NCBI GenBank assembly: GCA_947628705.1
Contig: CANRAZ010000001.1
Coordinates: 26,309 to 90,308, forward strand
Length of the DNA stretch: 64,000 nucleotides
Origin: an uncultured Lachnospiraceae bacterium
GTDB taxonomy: Bacteria > Bacillota > Clostridia > Lachnospirales > Lachnospiraceae
Direction: 5' to 3'
Of the stretch, positions 16,934 to 24,882 are shown piece by piece. A program made the position numbers and the translations under genes. Each line of letters opens with the position of its first letter. Position 1 is the first letter of the stretch. Under the pieces are notes generated by a model. That model worked only from the letters and a program-made list of their open reading frames with translations, was not told where the DNA came from and searched no databases.

Positions 16934-18958
16934 TTAGTATACCATATGTTCTGTACCTGTGACAAGGTTATTTCTTCCCTCAGCCAGCTTTTCGGCCTCC
17001 TCATCGCTTAGATTCTGTACAGCCTCTGCGGCATAAGAAAGGATTATTCCGTCCCTCAGCGGGTCTGCAAGCACAAACTGCCTTTCTCCGCTCTGCCTTA
17101 CTCCGAAGAAATCTCCGGGCCCCCTAAGCTGCATATCTTGGCTCGCAATATAGAATCCGTCATTTGAGCCGCCTACTATATCAAGCCTTTTCTTTATTTC
17201 ACCGCCTTGCTTTCCGGCCATGAATATACAGTATGACTGGCTCTCTCCCCTTCCGACTCGTCCTCTTATCTGATGGAGCTGCGCAAGTCCGAACTGCTCG
17301 GCGTTTTCAATAAGCATCACTGTCGCGTTAGGTACGTTCACGCCCACTTCTATAACCGTCGTTGAAACAAGAATATCCGTTTCCCCCGATGCAAAGCCGT
17401 CCATTATTTTCTGCTTTTCCGCCGGCTTCATTCTACCGTGCAGGGCTTCAATTTTTATATCGCCGCCAAGAGATTCCCTCAGCTCCTCGACATATGTCTC
17501 AACGGCGGCGGCGGTTATCTTGTCGCTTTCCTCTACAAGCGGACAGATCACGTAAGCCTGATGCCCTGCTGAAATTTCTTTGACAAGGAATCTGTTCACA
17601 GACTCTCTCATGGATTTATCCGCCACACAGTTCTTTACCGGTTTTCTTCCTGACGGAAGCTGCCTTATTGCCGATATGTCCATATCTCCGTAAAGCATTA
17701 AAGCGTAGGTTCTTGGAATCGGCGTGGCGCTCATAAGCAGCAGATGCGGATTTTCCCCCTTCAGGGTTATCGCCTCTCTTTGTTTTACGCCGAATCTGTG
17801 CTGTTCGTCCACTACCGCCAGAGCGAGCGACAAAAATTCCACGCCCTCCTGAATTGCAGCATGAGTGCCGACGACGATCAGCGCCTCTCCGCTTTTTATC
17901 CTTTCATACTCCGCTTCCTTCTGTTTTTTTGTCAGCGAGCCGGAAAGGAAAGCTGTTTTAACGCCGAATTTTGAAAAAATACGGTTAAAATAATCGTAGT
18001 GCTGTTTTGCAAGCACCTCTGTAGGCGCAAGTATGCACGCCTGTTTCCCTGCAAACGCAACAGCCGACATCGCGATCAAAGCGACGGCGGTCTTTCCTGA
18101 ACCGACGTCTCCCTGCAAGAGCCTCTGCATGATTTTATCCGACGCCATATCTTTAAAAATGTCTTCAACCGCTTTTTTCTGGTCGTCCGTCAGCTCGTAA
18201 CCCAGTTCCTCTATAAGCCTGTCGCACTCGGGAGACGGCTGGATAACATTGGTATTTTTCTGCTCCGTAACGCCCTTCATTCTCCGCATATTAAGCAGAA
18301 AGAAAAAGAACTCATCAAACACCAGTCTTGAAAGCGCGCCCGTAAGGCTTTTTTCATCCTTCGGAAAATGAACGGCGCTCAAAGCCTCGCGAAGACCCTG
18401 AAGCTCGTACTGCTTCTTCAATTTCTGCGGCAGATAGTCTTTAATCGGAGCCTCGTTAAGAGCCTTTTTTACAGAAGAGCTCACCGCATTCTGGGTAAGT
18501 CCCTCGCATACGGGATAAACCGGCTTTAAGGACTTAAGCATTTCCGCATATTTTTCTTTGGTAAAACATTCGGGCTGTATCAAAGCCTTGGCGCTTCCTC
18601 TTTCCTTTACCTTGCCTCTGAATATCTTTCTGTCTCCGAATTTGACAGACTTTCTCATAAAAGGCGCATTGAACCACTTGACCGTAATCCTTCCGGTATC
18701 GTCCATTATAACGGCTTCGGTTATTTTATATCTTCCTGCCACAGTAAATTTAGGCGTGGAATAAACCGTCCCTTCGACGCTGACAAGCTCGCCGTCGGAG
18801 CATGATGAAATCGGAACAGGATAAGCATAGGTTTCATAGCGGAAGGGATAATGGCAGAGCAGCTCGCCTACAGTGTTTACTCCTATTTTGGCAAACGCCG
18901 CGGCAGTCTTATCTCCTACTCCCTTAATTGATTTTACGCTGTCAATTGGCTCAAGCAT
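16934..18958 (-). CDS. recG: ATP-dependent DNA helicase RecG
   Basis: Branch-migration helicase that remodels stalled replication forks and Holliday junctions. Full length at 674 residues. The N-terminal wedge/OB region (about 60-150) precedes the superfamily 2 helicase core: Walker A LLQGDVGSGKTAVA, motif Ia LAPTEVLAKQHY, DEQH box VVDEQHRFGVKQR, motif III LLLMSATPIPRT, motif V STTVIEVGVNVPNATVM and motif VI QLHQIRGRVGRG. The TRG-type C-terminus is present. The ATG at 18958 follows AGGAG. Confidence 0.97.
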   Translation of the reverse strand: MLEPIDSVKSIKGVGDKTAAAFAKIGVNTVGELLCHYPFRYETYAYPVPISSCSDGELVSVEGTVYSTPKFTVAGRYKITEAVIMDDTGRITVKWFNAPFMRKSVKFGDRKIFRGKVKERGSAKALIQPECFTKEKYAEMLKSLKPVYPVCEGLTQNAVSSSVKKALNEAPIKDYLPQKLKKQYELQGLREALSAVHFPKDEKSLTGALSRLVFDEFFFFLLNMRRMKGVTEQKNTNVIQPSPECDRLIEELGYELTDDQKKAVEDIFKDMASDKIMQRLLQGDVGSGKTAVALIAMSAVAFAGKQACILAPTEVLAKQHYDYFNRIFSKFGVKTAFLSGSLTKKQKEAEYERIKSGEALIVVGTHAAIQEGVEFLSLALAVVDEQHRFGVKQREAITLKGENPHLLLMSATPIPRTYALMLYGDMDISAIRQLPSGRKPVKNCVADKSMRESVNRFLVKEISAGHQAYVICPLVEESDKITAAAVETYVEELRESLGGDIKIEALHGRMKPAEKQKIMDGFASGETDILVSTTVIEVGVNVPNATVMLIENAEQFGLAQLHQIRGRVGRGESQSYCIFMAGKQGGEIKKRLDIVGGSNDGFYIASQDMQLRGPGDFFGVRQSGERQFVLADPLRDGIILSYAAEAVQNLSDEEAEKLAEGRNNLVTGTEHMVY
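16936..16965 (-). promoter_or_regulatory. promoter of the glycosyltransferase module, inside recG 3' end
   Basis: Minus-strand TTGTCA (16960-16965) and TATACT (16936-16941) are separated by 18 bases. The elements overlap the last codons of recG. The same two hexamers with the same 18-base spacing occur upstream of rqcH. Confidence 0.6.
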
Positions 18959-19029
18959 TATTTACGCTCCTGAATGTTCGTGTTTTCTTACGCTCAAAAC
19001 TGTTTAGCGCTCCACCCGTTATTTTCCTA

Positions 19030-19065
19030 AAAATAATGACAGCATGGGAACAAGCCTCATGCTGC
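19030..19065 (-). terminator. probable terminator of the fakA operon
   Basis: GGCAGCATG/CATGCTGTC (19038-19065) forms a nine-position stem with one wobble on the minus strand, downstream of fakA. The following sequence ATTATTTTT is only moderately T-rich, so efficiency is uncertain. Confidence 0.5.
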
Positions 19066-19082
19066 CACTAAATTAATAAATT

Positions 19083-20768
19083 CTATTCAACAGACATAAT
19101 GTAGTAATATACAGGCTGTCCGCCCTCATGGACCTCTACGTCAAGGAAATCGTATTCCTCTGTTATTCTGCCTGCAAGCGCTTCAGCCTCTTCCTCGGTA
19201 ATTCCCTCGCCGTAATATACGGAAACAAGCTCCGCCTCACCCTCGGAGACAAGCTTCTTAACTGTCTCGAACGCAGTTTCTGAAATGTCCTGCCCGACAG
19301 CCGCAATGTTTTTATCCCCGATTCCCATGATGTCGTTCACATGAATGTCAAAGCCGTCAATCGAGGTGTCCCTGACCGCATAAGTTACCTGACCTGTTTT
19401 TACAAGCTTCATGCCTTCGGTCATCGTGCTTTCGTTGTTCTCAGGCGACTCGCCGTCAAGGAAATTTATCATGGCTGATATGCCCTGAGGAATGGTTTTT
19501 GAAGGAATCACAATGACATTTTTGTCCTTCGTAAGCGCCTTTGCCTGCGAGGCTGCAAGTATAATGTTGCTGTTGTTAGGAAGAATGAACACATTATCGG
19601 CATTAACTGCCTCAATGGCTGTGAGCATATCCTCAGTGCTCGGGTTCATCGTCTGGCCGCCCTCTATGATATAGTCGACTCCAAGCCCTCTGAAAATCTC
19701 GTTCATTCCGTTTCCGATCGAAACGGCAATAAATCCGTTTTCCTTTTTAGGCATCGGCTTATCCTCTTTTACAGGCTCCGCAGGCTTTTGGGAAATTTCG
19801 GAACTCTTAATTACTCTTTCGTTGTGCTCCTCACGCATGTTGTCGATCTTCATGCTGGTAAGCTGACCGTAGGTAAGAGCCTTCTGTATGGCAAGACCCG
19901 GATCGTTGGTGTGCACATGGACCTTTACCACGTCATCGTCAGCAACGCACACAATCGAATCTCCTATTGATTCAAGATATGCCTTAAACTCAAGCTCCTG
20001 CGGCATCAAAAATTCCTTCTCAAGCATTATTATAAACTCAGTACAATAACCGAATTTAATATCTGCGGTAGAAATCGAATCATTGGCAGCGCCTTTAGGA
20101 GCCGACGAAGCCTTTGACGTTCCCTCCTGCTCAAGCACAATTTCCTCATCGCCGTTTATAAAGGCGTCCCTTACTCCCAAAAGTATCTCAACCAGTCCCT
20201 GTCCGCCGGAATCCACGACTCCCGCTTCTTTAAGAACAGGCAACAGCTCCGGAGTGTTTTCAAGAGCAGCCTGCATTGCTTCGATAATATGCGCTCCGAA
20301 CTCCTCAAAGCTTTCGGCTTCCCCGTAAATCTCTTCTGCTTTTTCAGCTCCTGCTCTTGCTACCGTGAGTATCGTTCCCTCCTTAGGCTTCATTACAGCC
20401 TTGTAGGCAGTTTCAACAGCCCTTGCCGACGCAGTCTTTACTGTCTCAATGTCAAGCTCGTCACACTCGCCGACAACCTTGCAGAAGCCTCTTAAAAGCT
20501 GTGAAAGTATTACTCCTGAGTTTCCTCTTGCTCCCCTCAGAGAGCCGCTGGAAATCGCTTTTGCAAGCTGATTCATGCTCGGATTTTCAAGCTTCTGAAC
20601 CTCTTTTGCAGCCGAGAGAATCGTAAGCGTCATGTTTGTTCCCGTGTCACCGTCAGGTACGGGAAAAACATTCAACTCGTTAATCATTTCTTTTTTTGCT
20701 TCAATACGCCTTGCCCCTGCCAGAAAAAACCTCTTTAAGAGCTGTGCATCAATAGAACTCAGTGCCAC
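19083..20768 (-). CDS. fakA: DAK2-domain fatty acid kinase catalytic subunit FakA (YloV)
   Basis: Phosphorylates exogenous fatty acids held by a FakB protein, giving acyl-phosphate for phospholipid synthesis. The 561-residue protein has an N-terminal DhaL/DAK2 kinase domain with the ADP/Mg motif VFPVPDGDTGTNM and GARGNSGVILSQ, and HVHTND in the middle part. The C-terminal DegV-like half contains NIILAA and VIPSKTIPQG. It lies 18 bases downstream of the Asp23-family gene, the usual yloU-yloV order in Firmicutes. No FakB gene is in the window. Confidence 0.95.
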   Translation of the reverse strand: MALSSIDAQLLKRFFLAGARRIEAKKEMINELNVFPVPDGDTGTNMTLTILSAAKEVQKLENPSMNQLAKAISSGSLRGARGNSGVILSQLLRGFCKVVGECDELDIETVKTASARAVETAYKAVMKPKEGTILTVARAGAEKAEEIYGEAESFEEFGAHIIEAMQAALENTPELLPVLKEAGVVDSGGQGLVEILLGVRDAFINGDEEIVLEQEGTSKASSAPKGAANDSISTADIKFGYCTEFIIMLEKEFLMPQELEFKAYLESIGDSIVCVADDDVVKVHVHTNDPGLAIQKALTYGQLTSMKIDNMREEHNERVIKSSEISQKPAEPVKEDKPMPKKENGFIAVSIGNGMNEIFRGLGVDYIIEGGQTMNPSTEDMLTAIEAVNADNVFILPNNSNIILAASQAKALTKDKNVIVIPSKTIPQGISAMINFLDGESPENNESTMTEGMKLVKTGQVTYAVRDTSIDGFDIHVNDIMGIGDKNIAAVGQDISETAFETVKKLVSEGEAELVSVYYGEGITEEEAEALAGRITEEYDFLDVEVHEGGQPVYYYIMSVE

Positions 20769-20786
20769 CTTGCTTTCCTCCCATGC

Positions 20787-21143
20787 CTAGTCAATAATGC
20801 GTACGCCTTCGACATAAATCTTAATCTTGTTAACCTTAAGACCGGTAAAATCTTCAACCTTATACTTTACATTCTGTATAAGGTTCTCACAAACAGCCTT
20901 AATACTGACACCGTAAGCCACTATAACATGGAACTTAATATTGATTTCGTTGTTTATGACCTCAACATTGACTCCGTGTGTCAGACTTTCTTTATATAAC
21001 AGCTTTGCCAGCCCGTCCTTCATGCTTATTGATGCCATACCGACAATACCGAAGCACTCAACCGCAGCTGAACCTGCGTACTTTGCAATAACATTGGAAT
21101 CGATGGAAACCTCTCCCACATTTCTCATTAATGTACCATCCAT
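20787..21143 (-). CDS. Asp23/Gls24 family envelope stress protein (YloU)
   Basis: A 118-residue Asp23/Gls24 protein: repeated short beta and helix elements, VGEVSIDSNVIAKYAGSAA at the N-terminus, and a YGVSIKAVCENLI helix. Family members are membrane-associated cytoplasmic proteins linked to envelope homeostasis. The start is ATG at 21143, five bases after GGAGG; the ORF-track start is an upstream TTG whose second codon lies inside the Shine-Dalgarno. It is the first gene of the fakA operon, behind a sigma-A promoter at 21209-21237. Confidence 0.93.
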   Translation of the reverse strand: MDGTLMRNVGEVSIDSNVIAKYAGSAAVECFGIVGMASISMKDGLAKLLYKESLTHGVNVEVINNEINIKFHVIVAYGVSIKAVCENLIQNVKYKVEDFTGLKVNKIKIYVEGVRIID

Positions 21144-21208
21144 ATAAACCTCCAATCTGCCGCCTGCGACGGTAACGTCTGCGACGTATAAAAAATAGTT
21201 CTTAAATC

Positions 21209-21237
21209 ATTATACCCTTCATAAGTAAATTAGTAAA
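21209..21237 (-). promoter_or_regulatory. sigma-A promoter of asp23-fakA
   Basis: Minus-strand TTTACT (21232-21237) and a perfect TATAAT (21209-21214) with a 17-base spacer, 65 bases upstream of the Asp23-family start. Confidence 0.75.
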
Positions 21238-21282
21238 GTAACTTTCTTATTCAGTGTGCGTTAAACGCAGAAATGAGGAACC

Positions 21283-21423
21283 ATGCGTAAAATGTGCGGC
21301 TTTATTCTGCTGTGGATTGCAATAGGCATGATGCTTATGCTCCTTATAAGAAACATGTTTCTTGGGCTTTTTATCATCGTGCTCTGCCTTGTTCTGGGCT
21401 ATAACCTTTTCTGCAAGCCTTAG
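21283..21423 (+). CDS. 46-residue hydrophobic small membrane protein
   Basis: Not in the ORF track. ATG at 21283 follows GAGGAACC, and the frame reads MRKMCGFILLWIAIGMM, then two hydrophobic stretches ending GYNLFCKP-stop. It fits two short transmembrane helices with a break at RNMF. The pattern of an MRK start, tryptophan/glycine-rich first helix and a terminal GYNLFC is one I associate with tiny conserved clostridial proteins of unknown function, but I cannot confirm this without a search. It is divergent from asp23-fakA and convergent with rpmB. Confidence 0.65.
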   Translation: MRKMCGFILLWIAIGMMLMLLIRNMFLGLFIIVLCLVLGYNLFCKP

Positions 21424-21455
21424 CAGACCTGTCAGGCAGCTTATACCTTAAAACG

Positions 21456-21491
21456 AAAAAAGGGTGTCATGTTACAGACGTAACGACACCC
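21456..21491 (-). terminator. intrinsic terminator of rpmB
   Basis: GGGTGTC/GACACCC outer stem with inner GTTAC/GTAAC (21462-21491) followed on the minus strand by six T residues (21456-21461). Confidence 0.85.
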
Positions 21492-21515
21492 ATATTTGTT
21501 TCGCAGTACAAAACA

Positions 21516-21713
21516 TTATGCTCTTTCAACCTTACCTGATCTCAAGCAGGATGTACAAACGTGCATCTTCTTTGCTCCTCCGTTGACCTTAACCTTAACG
21601 GATTTAACGTTGGACTTCCATTCTCTGTTAGCTCTGCCGGAAACCTGACTTCTTGTTATACTGATCTGTCTTCCGAAAAGTGCGCCCTTTCCGCAAATAT
21701 CACATTTTGCCAC
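21516..21713 (-). CDS. rpmB: 50S ribosomal protein L28
   Basis: A 65-residue L28 of the zinc-binding form: CDICG near the N-terminus and HVCTSCLRSGK near the C-terminus provide the CxxC...CxxC ligands. The family stretch SRANREWKSNVKSVKV is present. GTG start at 21713, ten bases after AAGGAGG. It has its own promoter and terminator. Confidence 0.97.
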   Translation of the reverse strand: MAKCDICGKGALFGRQISITRSQVSGRANREWKSNVKSVKVKVNGGAKKMHVCTSCLRSGKVERA

Positions 21714-21767
21714 TGGTCTAGCACCTCCTTACTATATATAATAGTCCTTCAAGACCTAAACGATGGT

Positions 21768-21796
21768 ATTCTAACATAAATATACATTAAATGCAA
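21768..21796 (-). promoter_or_regulatory. sigma-A promoter of rpmB
   Basis: Minus-strand TTGCAT (21791-21796) and TAGAAT (21768-21773), 17-base spacer, about 55 bases before the GTG start. Confidence 0.7.
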
Positions 21797-21899
21797 GCAT
21801 ATTTTTATTAAATCGCATCCGTGACGGGTTTGTCCGTTTTTTATCGGTAAATACCGCCGGAACGCCGCCGTTTAAGCTAAAATTATACTTCTCAGGATT

Positions 21900-22343
21900 T
21901 TACTTCTCCGTGTTTTTCTTTTCTTCGTCAAAAACCGGCTTTTCGCACTGAGCGTTTACGGCTTCTCTTGCGACCTCATCTACTATTTCGTCAAGGTTGT
22001 CGCCATTTTTCAGCTTTTTAATCTTTTTTATGATTTCAGGAATAAGGTCTATGCACTTTGTAAGAGCGTCCTGTTCTTTAACGTTAAGCAGTCTTATATC
22101 CTGCCCCTGAATGATGATTACGCTGTTGGCAGTCATTTTACCGCCCAGTCCGCCGCCTGCCTTGTTCTTTACTTCCTTATTGAAAGCGCCGCCGCCCACG
22201 CCGAAAGTAACGTCTACGAGCGGTATCAGAATCGTTCCGTTAGGAAGGGTTATCGCATCTCCTACCACCGTCTTGGAATCAATGTAGGTCTCCATACCCT
22301 TAAATAAGCTTCCCAACATCTCATTAAAACCGTTTGCTGCCAT
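21900..22343 (-). CDS. ytfJ: GerW/YtfJ family spore protein
   Basis: A 147-residue YtfJ-family protein. The signature block ITLPNGTILIPLVDVTFGVGGG with downstream GGGLGGKMTANSVIII is clear. In Bacillus the family (GerW) is made in the forespore and affects germination. The charged tail ends in EKKNTEK. It follows a DUF2953 gene by about 75 bases, the same ytfI-ytfJ pairing as in Bacillus, so they are probably one sporulation-expressed unit. The ATG follows AAGGAGG. Confidence 0.93.
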   Translation of the reverse strand: MAANGFNEMLGSLFKGMETYIDSKTVVGDAITLPNGTILIPLVDVTFGVGGGAFNKEVKNKAGGGLGGKMTANSVIIIQGQDIRLLNVKEQDALTKCIDLIPEIIKKIKKLKNGDNLDEIVDEVAREAVNAQCEKPVFDEEKKNTEK

Positions 22344-22416
22344 TGTTATCCTCCTTCAGACAATTTAACTTTTTGTTTGTTCTCCCTGTCCCTAAAGCAG
22401 ACCGCCGACACAGCCG

Positions 22417-23421
22417 CTAAATCTGCTTTAAACAGTCTATGTTCTCAAGAGTCGTATCCTTCAGACTCAAAACATTCTTGATAAACCTTCTGACCTGTTT
22501 TCTTATTATAACGTCGATTGCGATGTATGCAATACGCCCCAGGAATATCCTTCCCGAAAGCGAAACGTCAGCTTCAAGAGTTTTTTCCGAAAAATCAGGC
22601 GTTATGTCAAGGCTTTCACAGTATAATCCGTAAAACGCCGAAATCGCTGCCAGCGCATATCCTGTCTTCGACGGGTCGTCAAAGCCAAAGGTAATGCTGC
22701 CGTTGAGCTTTCTGGGACGTATGTGGCAAATCAGCTTGATTATATCCTTTTTCAGGACGTCAAAGGCGTACTTCGTGGATTTTCTCTTAAAAAAAATCTC
22801 AACCTCGTCCTTTTCCTTTCCGCATATATCAAGGGCTTTCTTGATTCTTGCCGAAAGCCTGTCTATTTTCTGCTGAACAGTCTCCTTTTCCTTCTCATCT
22901 GCTCCGGCGTTCAAATTTTCTTCAGTTTTTTCCGTTGAAGCATCAGTCTCTGTTACGCTTTCCGCAAGTCCAACTGCTTTACCGGCTGTATTTTCCGCAG
23001 CCTCAACCGCTTTACCTGCCGTATCTTCCGCAAGCTTAACCGCTTCATCGGCCGTATTTTCCACAGCCCCTGCCACGGCTTCAACACTTTCCTTCGCATC
23101 AGACTTTACAGCCTCTGCCGCCCGTTTTGTTTCCTTCTTTACGTCTTTTTCAACGCTTTCCTTCTCCGCCTTAGGAAAAATGCGTTTTCCAAACAGTTTT
23201 ACCGCAAACTCAGGTTTTTTGTCTTTGTACGAGACGTCCGCACCGATAAAAAGCAGCCACTTAATCTTTGCAAGGACGCATATATCCCCATTTGATGCTT
23301 TTACAGACGCGCTGTACTTTATCGGCGCCGCAAGTATAACAATAACGAGAAGCAGGATAATCCCCAGTATAACTAAGACAATTATGCCTATTATCATTAA
23401 AATTTTCAGAAGTATATCCAT
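22417..23421 (-). CDS. DUF2953 (YtfI-like) membrane protein with alanine-rich repeat insert
   Basis: A 334-residue protein with one N-terminal transmembrane helix (about 5-32), then the DUF2953 pattern split by a low-complexity insert. Its C-terminal part (GSITFGFDDPSKTGYALA) is typical of the family. The insert (about residues 90-170) has amphipathic repeats of the type AGKAVEAAENT / DEAVKLAEDT, like LEA or coiled-coil segments. The start is ATG at 23421 behind GGGAG, ten codons inside the ORF-track frame. It precedes ytfJ, so a role in spore formation is likely but untested. Confidence 0.85.
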   Translation of the reverse strand: MDILLKILMIIGIIVLVILGIILLLVIVILAAPIKYSASVKASNGDICVLAKIKWLLFIGADVSYKDKKPEFAVKLFGKRIFPKAEKESVEKDVKKETKRAAEAVKSDAKESVEAVAGAVENTADEAVKLAEDTAGKAVEAAENTAGKAVGLAESVTETDASTEKTEENLNAGADEKEKETVQQKIDRLSARIKKALDICGKEKDEVEIFFKRKSTKYAFDVLKKDIIKLICHIRPRKLNGSITFGFDDPSKTGYALAAISAFYGLYCESLDITPDFSEKTLEADVSLSGRIFLGRIAYIAIDVIIRKQVRRFIKNVLSLKDTTLENIDCLKQI

Positions 23422-23524
23422 CTTTTCTCCCGATTTTATGCTTCCAAGCAATCATGCTGATTCAGCATACATTCCATAAATTCAGGCGAAGAAATTTATG
23501 TCGCCAAAACATATTTTCCGGCCT

Positions 23525-24871
23525 TTAATCAAACTCCTTCCAGAACATTCTGAGCGAAGCCGTTTTTTCCGCCTTGTCGCCGCAATGGTCAAGCGTAAAT
23601 CTTACATAGTTCATGACCTCCGTATGAGACACAAAGAAAACAGGGAGCTCTTTAAGCACGGACGCCATCATGGCTCTTTTTACCTGTCTGTCTTTTCCTT
23701 CAAATTCTTTTTGAAGATTCTCTACGAGTTGAATTCCTGTTTCTTCTATTATGTCTGCGCTGCACTCGGTCCTGTCGGTACTGTCCTCTATTTCTGCGAA
23801 ATCGGATGTTGACATCAGCTTGCCTGCAAGCGTTAAATCACGGTATATTTCAGGATTCAGCTTATCAAGCTCATCTTTAACAGATTCAAGCCTTCCCTCA
23901 GATGCCGCCACCCTTGCAACAAGCTTTTCCGGCTTTCCCTCAAGAGATGCAAAAACCCTGTCTGCGCCCTCTGTGTCAACCCGGATAAAATCACCCTGTT
24001 GACCGGCTTCATGCTTAAAAGCATCCGTCACCTCGTTTATCACACCCTCAAGACGTTCCTTTAGCGACAGCTCCTGCGGAACATACTTTTTTACTAAATG
24101 ATATGTGTACAGAGAGTTTATCAGAGTCTGCATCGCAATGCAGAATTCCGTTGAAACGTTCAAAGCCTCGCTCACTGAAGCGAGCCGCTCTTCAAGACCG
24201 TCAAAGGTCTCCTTGTCTATCTCCTTATAGTTTACCTTAAGAAACGGTTCCTTAAACTGTTCAAACTCTTTAAAATACTCTTTGTTTTCAGGCTTATAAA
24301 TTCCCGCTGCCGAAAGAATCATATAAACAAATCCCTTAAGGGATTCTCTTTCAGCGCCCTTATAAACCGAGAGGCTTTCTCTGATAAGCTCAAAGAATCT
24401 TTTACTTGTCATTCTCACCGGAAGCTGGGAAATCATCTCTTTTATTCTGAGATTGACCTCCATGTTGTCCTCGGATTCAAAAACAAACTGCAAAAGCCTC
24501 CTTGCTTCTTCGTCATTGTCAATTTCGGGAAGATCGTCCTCAAACTTAAGCTCAGCCCTGTTTAAAAGATACTCATGGATATTAAACCAATCTATATATG
24601 CGGTAAGAACATCCATGCGCCCCACGACTTCCCTTCTTATTCTGTCAAGAAGCGCAACCGTGCTTTCTGAGCCTTCATCCTCCTGATAAAGAGCCTCGGC
24701 TGCCTTAAGTACGGCATCCATTATCTCCCTTCCGTTTTCGGCATATGCCAGCTCGCAGTCGTAAAACTGCTCATAGGTATTGTAAAAATCCATCGCAAAA
24801 TTTAAAATTGCAAGCTCTGCATACTCTTCTGCCAGCGCCTCTGCCGCAGCAGGAATCTTTTTTTCGCTCAT
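23525..24871 (-). CDS. conserved hypothetical cytoplasmic helical protein
   Basis: A 448-residue acidic protein without signal peptide or membrane segments, apparently mostly alpha-helical. I do not recognise a domain. Proline-light, glutamate/leucine-rich helices and the DLTLAGKLMSTSDFAEIED segment are the main landmarks. The start is ATG at 24871, five bases after GGAGG; the ORF-track start four codons earlier contains the Shine-Dalgarno. It starts 12 bases after the rhomboid-like gene stop and is likely co-transcribed with it, so a shared role is possible. Confidence 0.75.
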   Translation of the reverse strand: MSEKKIPAAAEALAEEYAELAILNFAMDFYNTYEQFYDCELAYAENGREIMDAVLKAAEALYQEDEGSESTVALLDRIRREVVGRMDVLTAYIDWFNIHEYLLNRAELKFEDDLPEIDNDEEARRLLQFVFESEDNMEVNLRIKEMISQLPVRMTSKRFFELIRESLSVYKGAERESLKGFVYMILSAAGIYKPENKEYFKEFEQFKEPFLKVNYKEIDKETFDGLEERLASVSEALNVSTEFCIAMQTLINSLYTYHLVKKYVPQELSLKERLEGVINEVTDAFKHEAGQQGDFIRVDTEGADRVFASLEGKPEKLVARVAASEGRLESVKDELDKLNPEIYRDLTLAGKLMSTSDFAEIEDSTDRTECSADIIEETGIQLVENLQKEFEGKDRQVKRAMMASVLKELPVFFVSHTEVMNYVRFTLDHCGDKAEKTASLRMFWKEFD

Positions 24872-24882
24872 TACGGCCTCCA

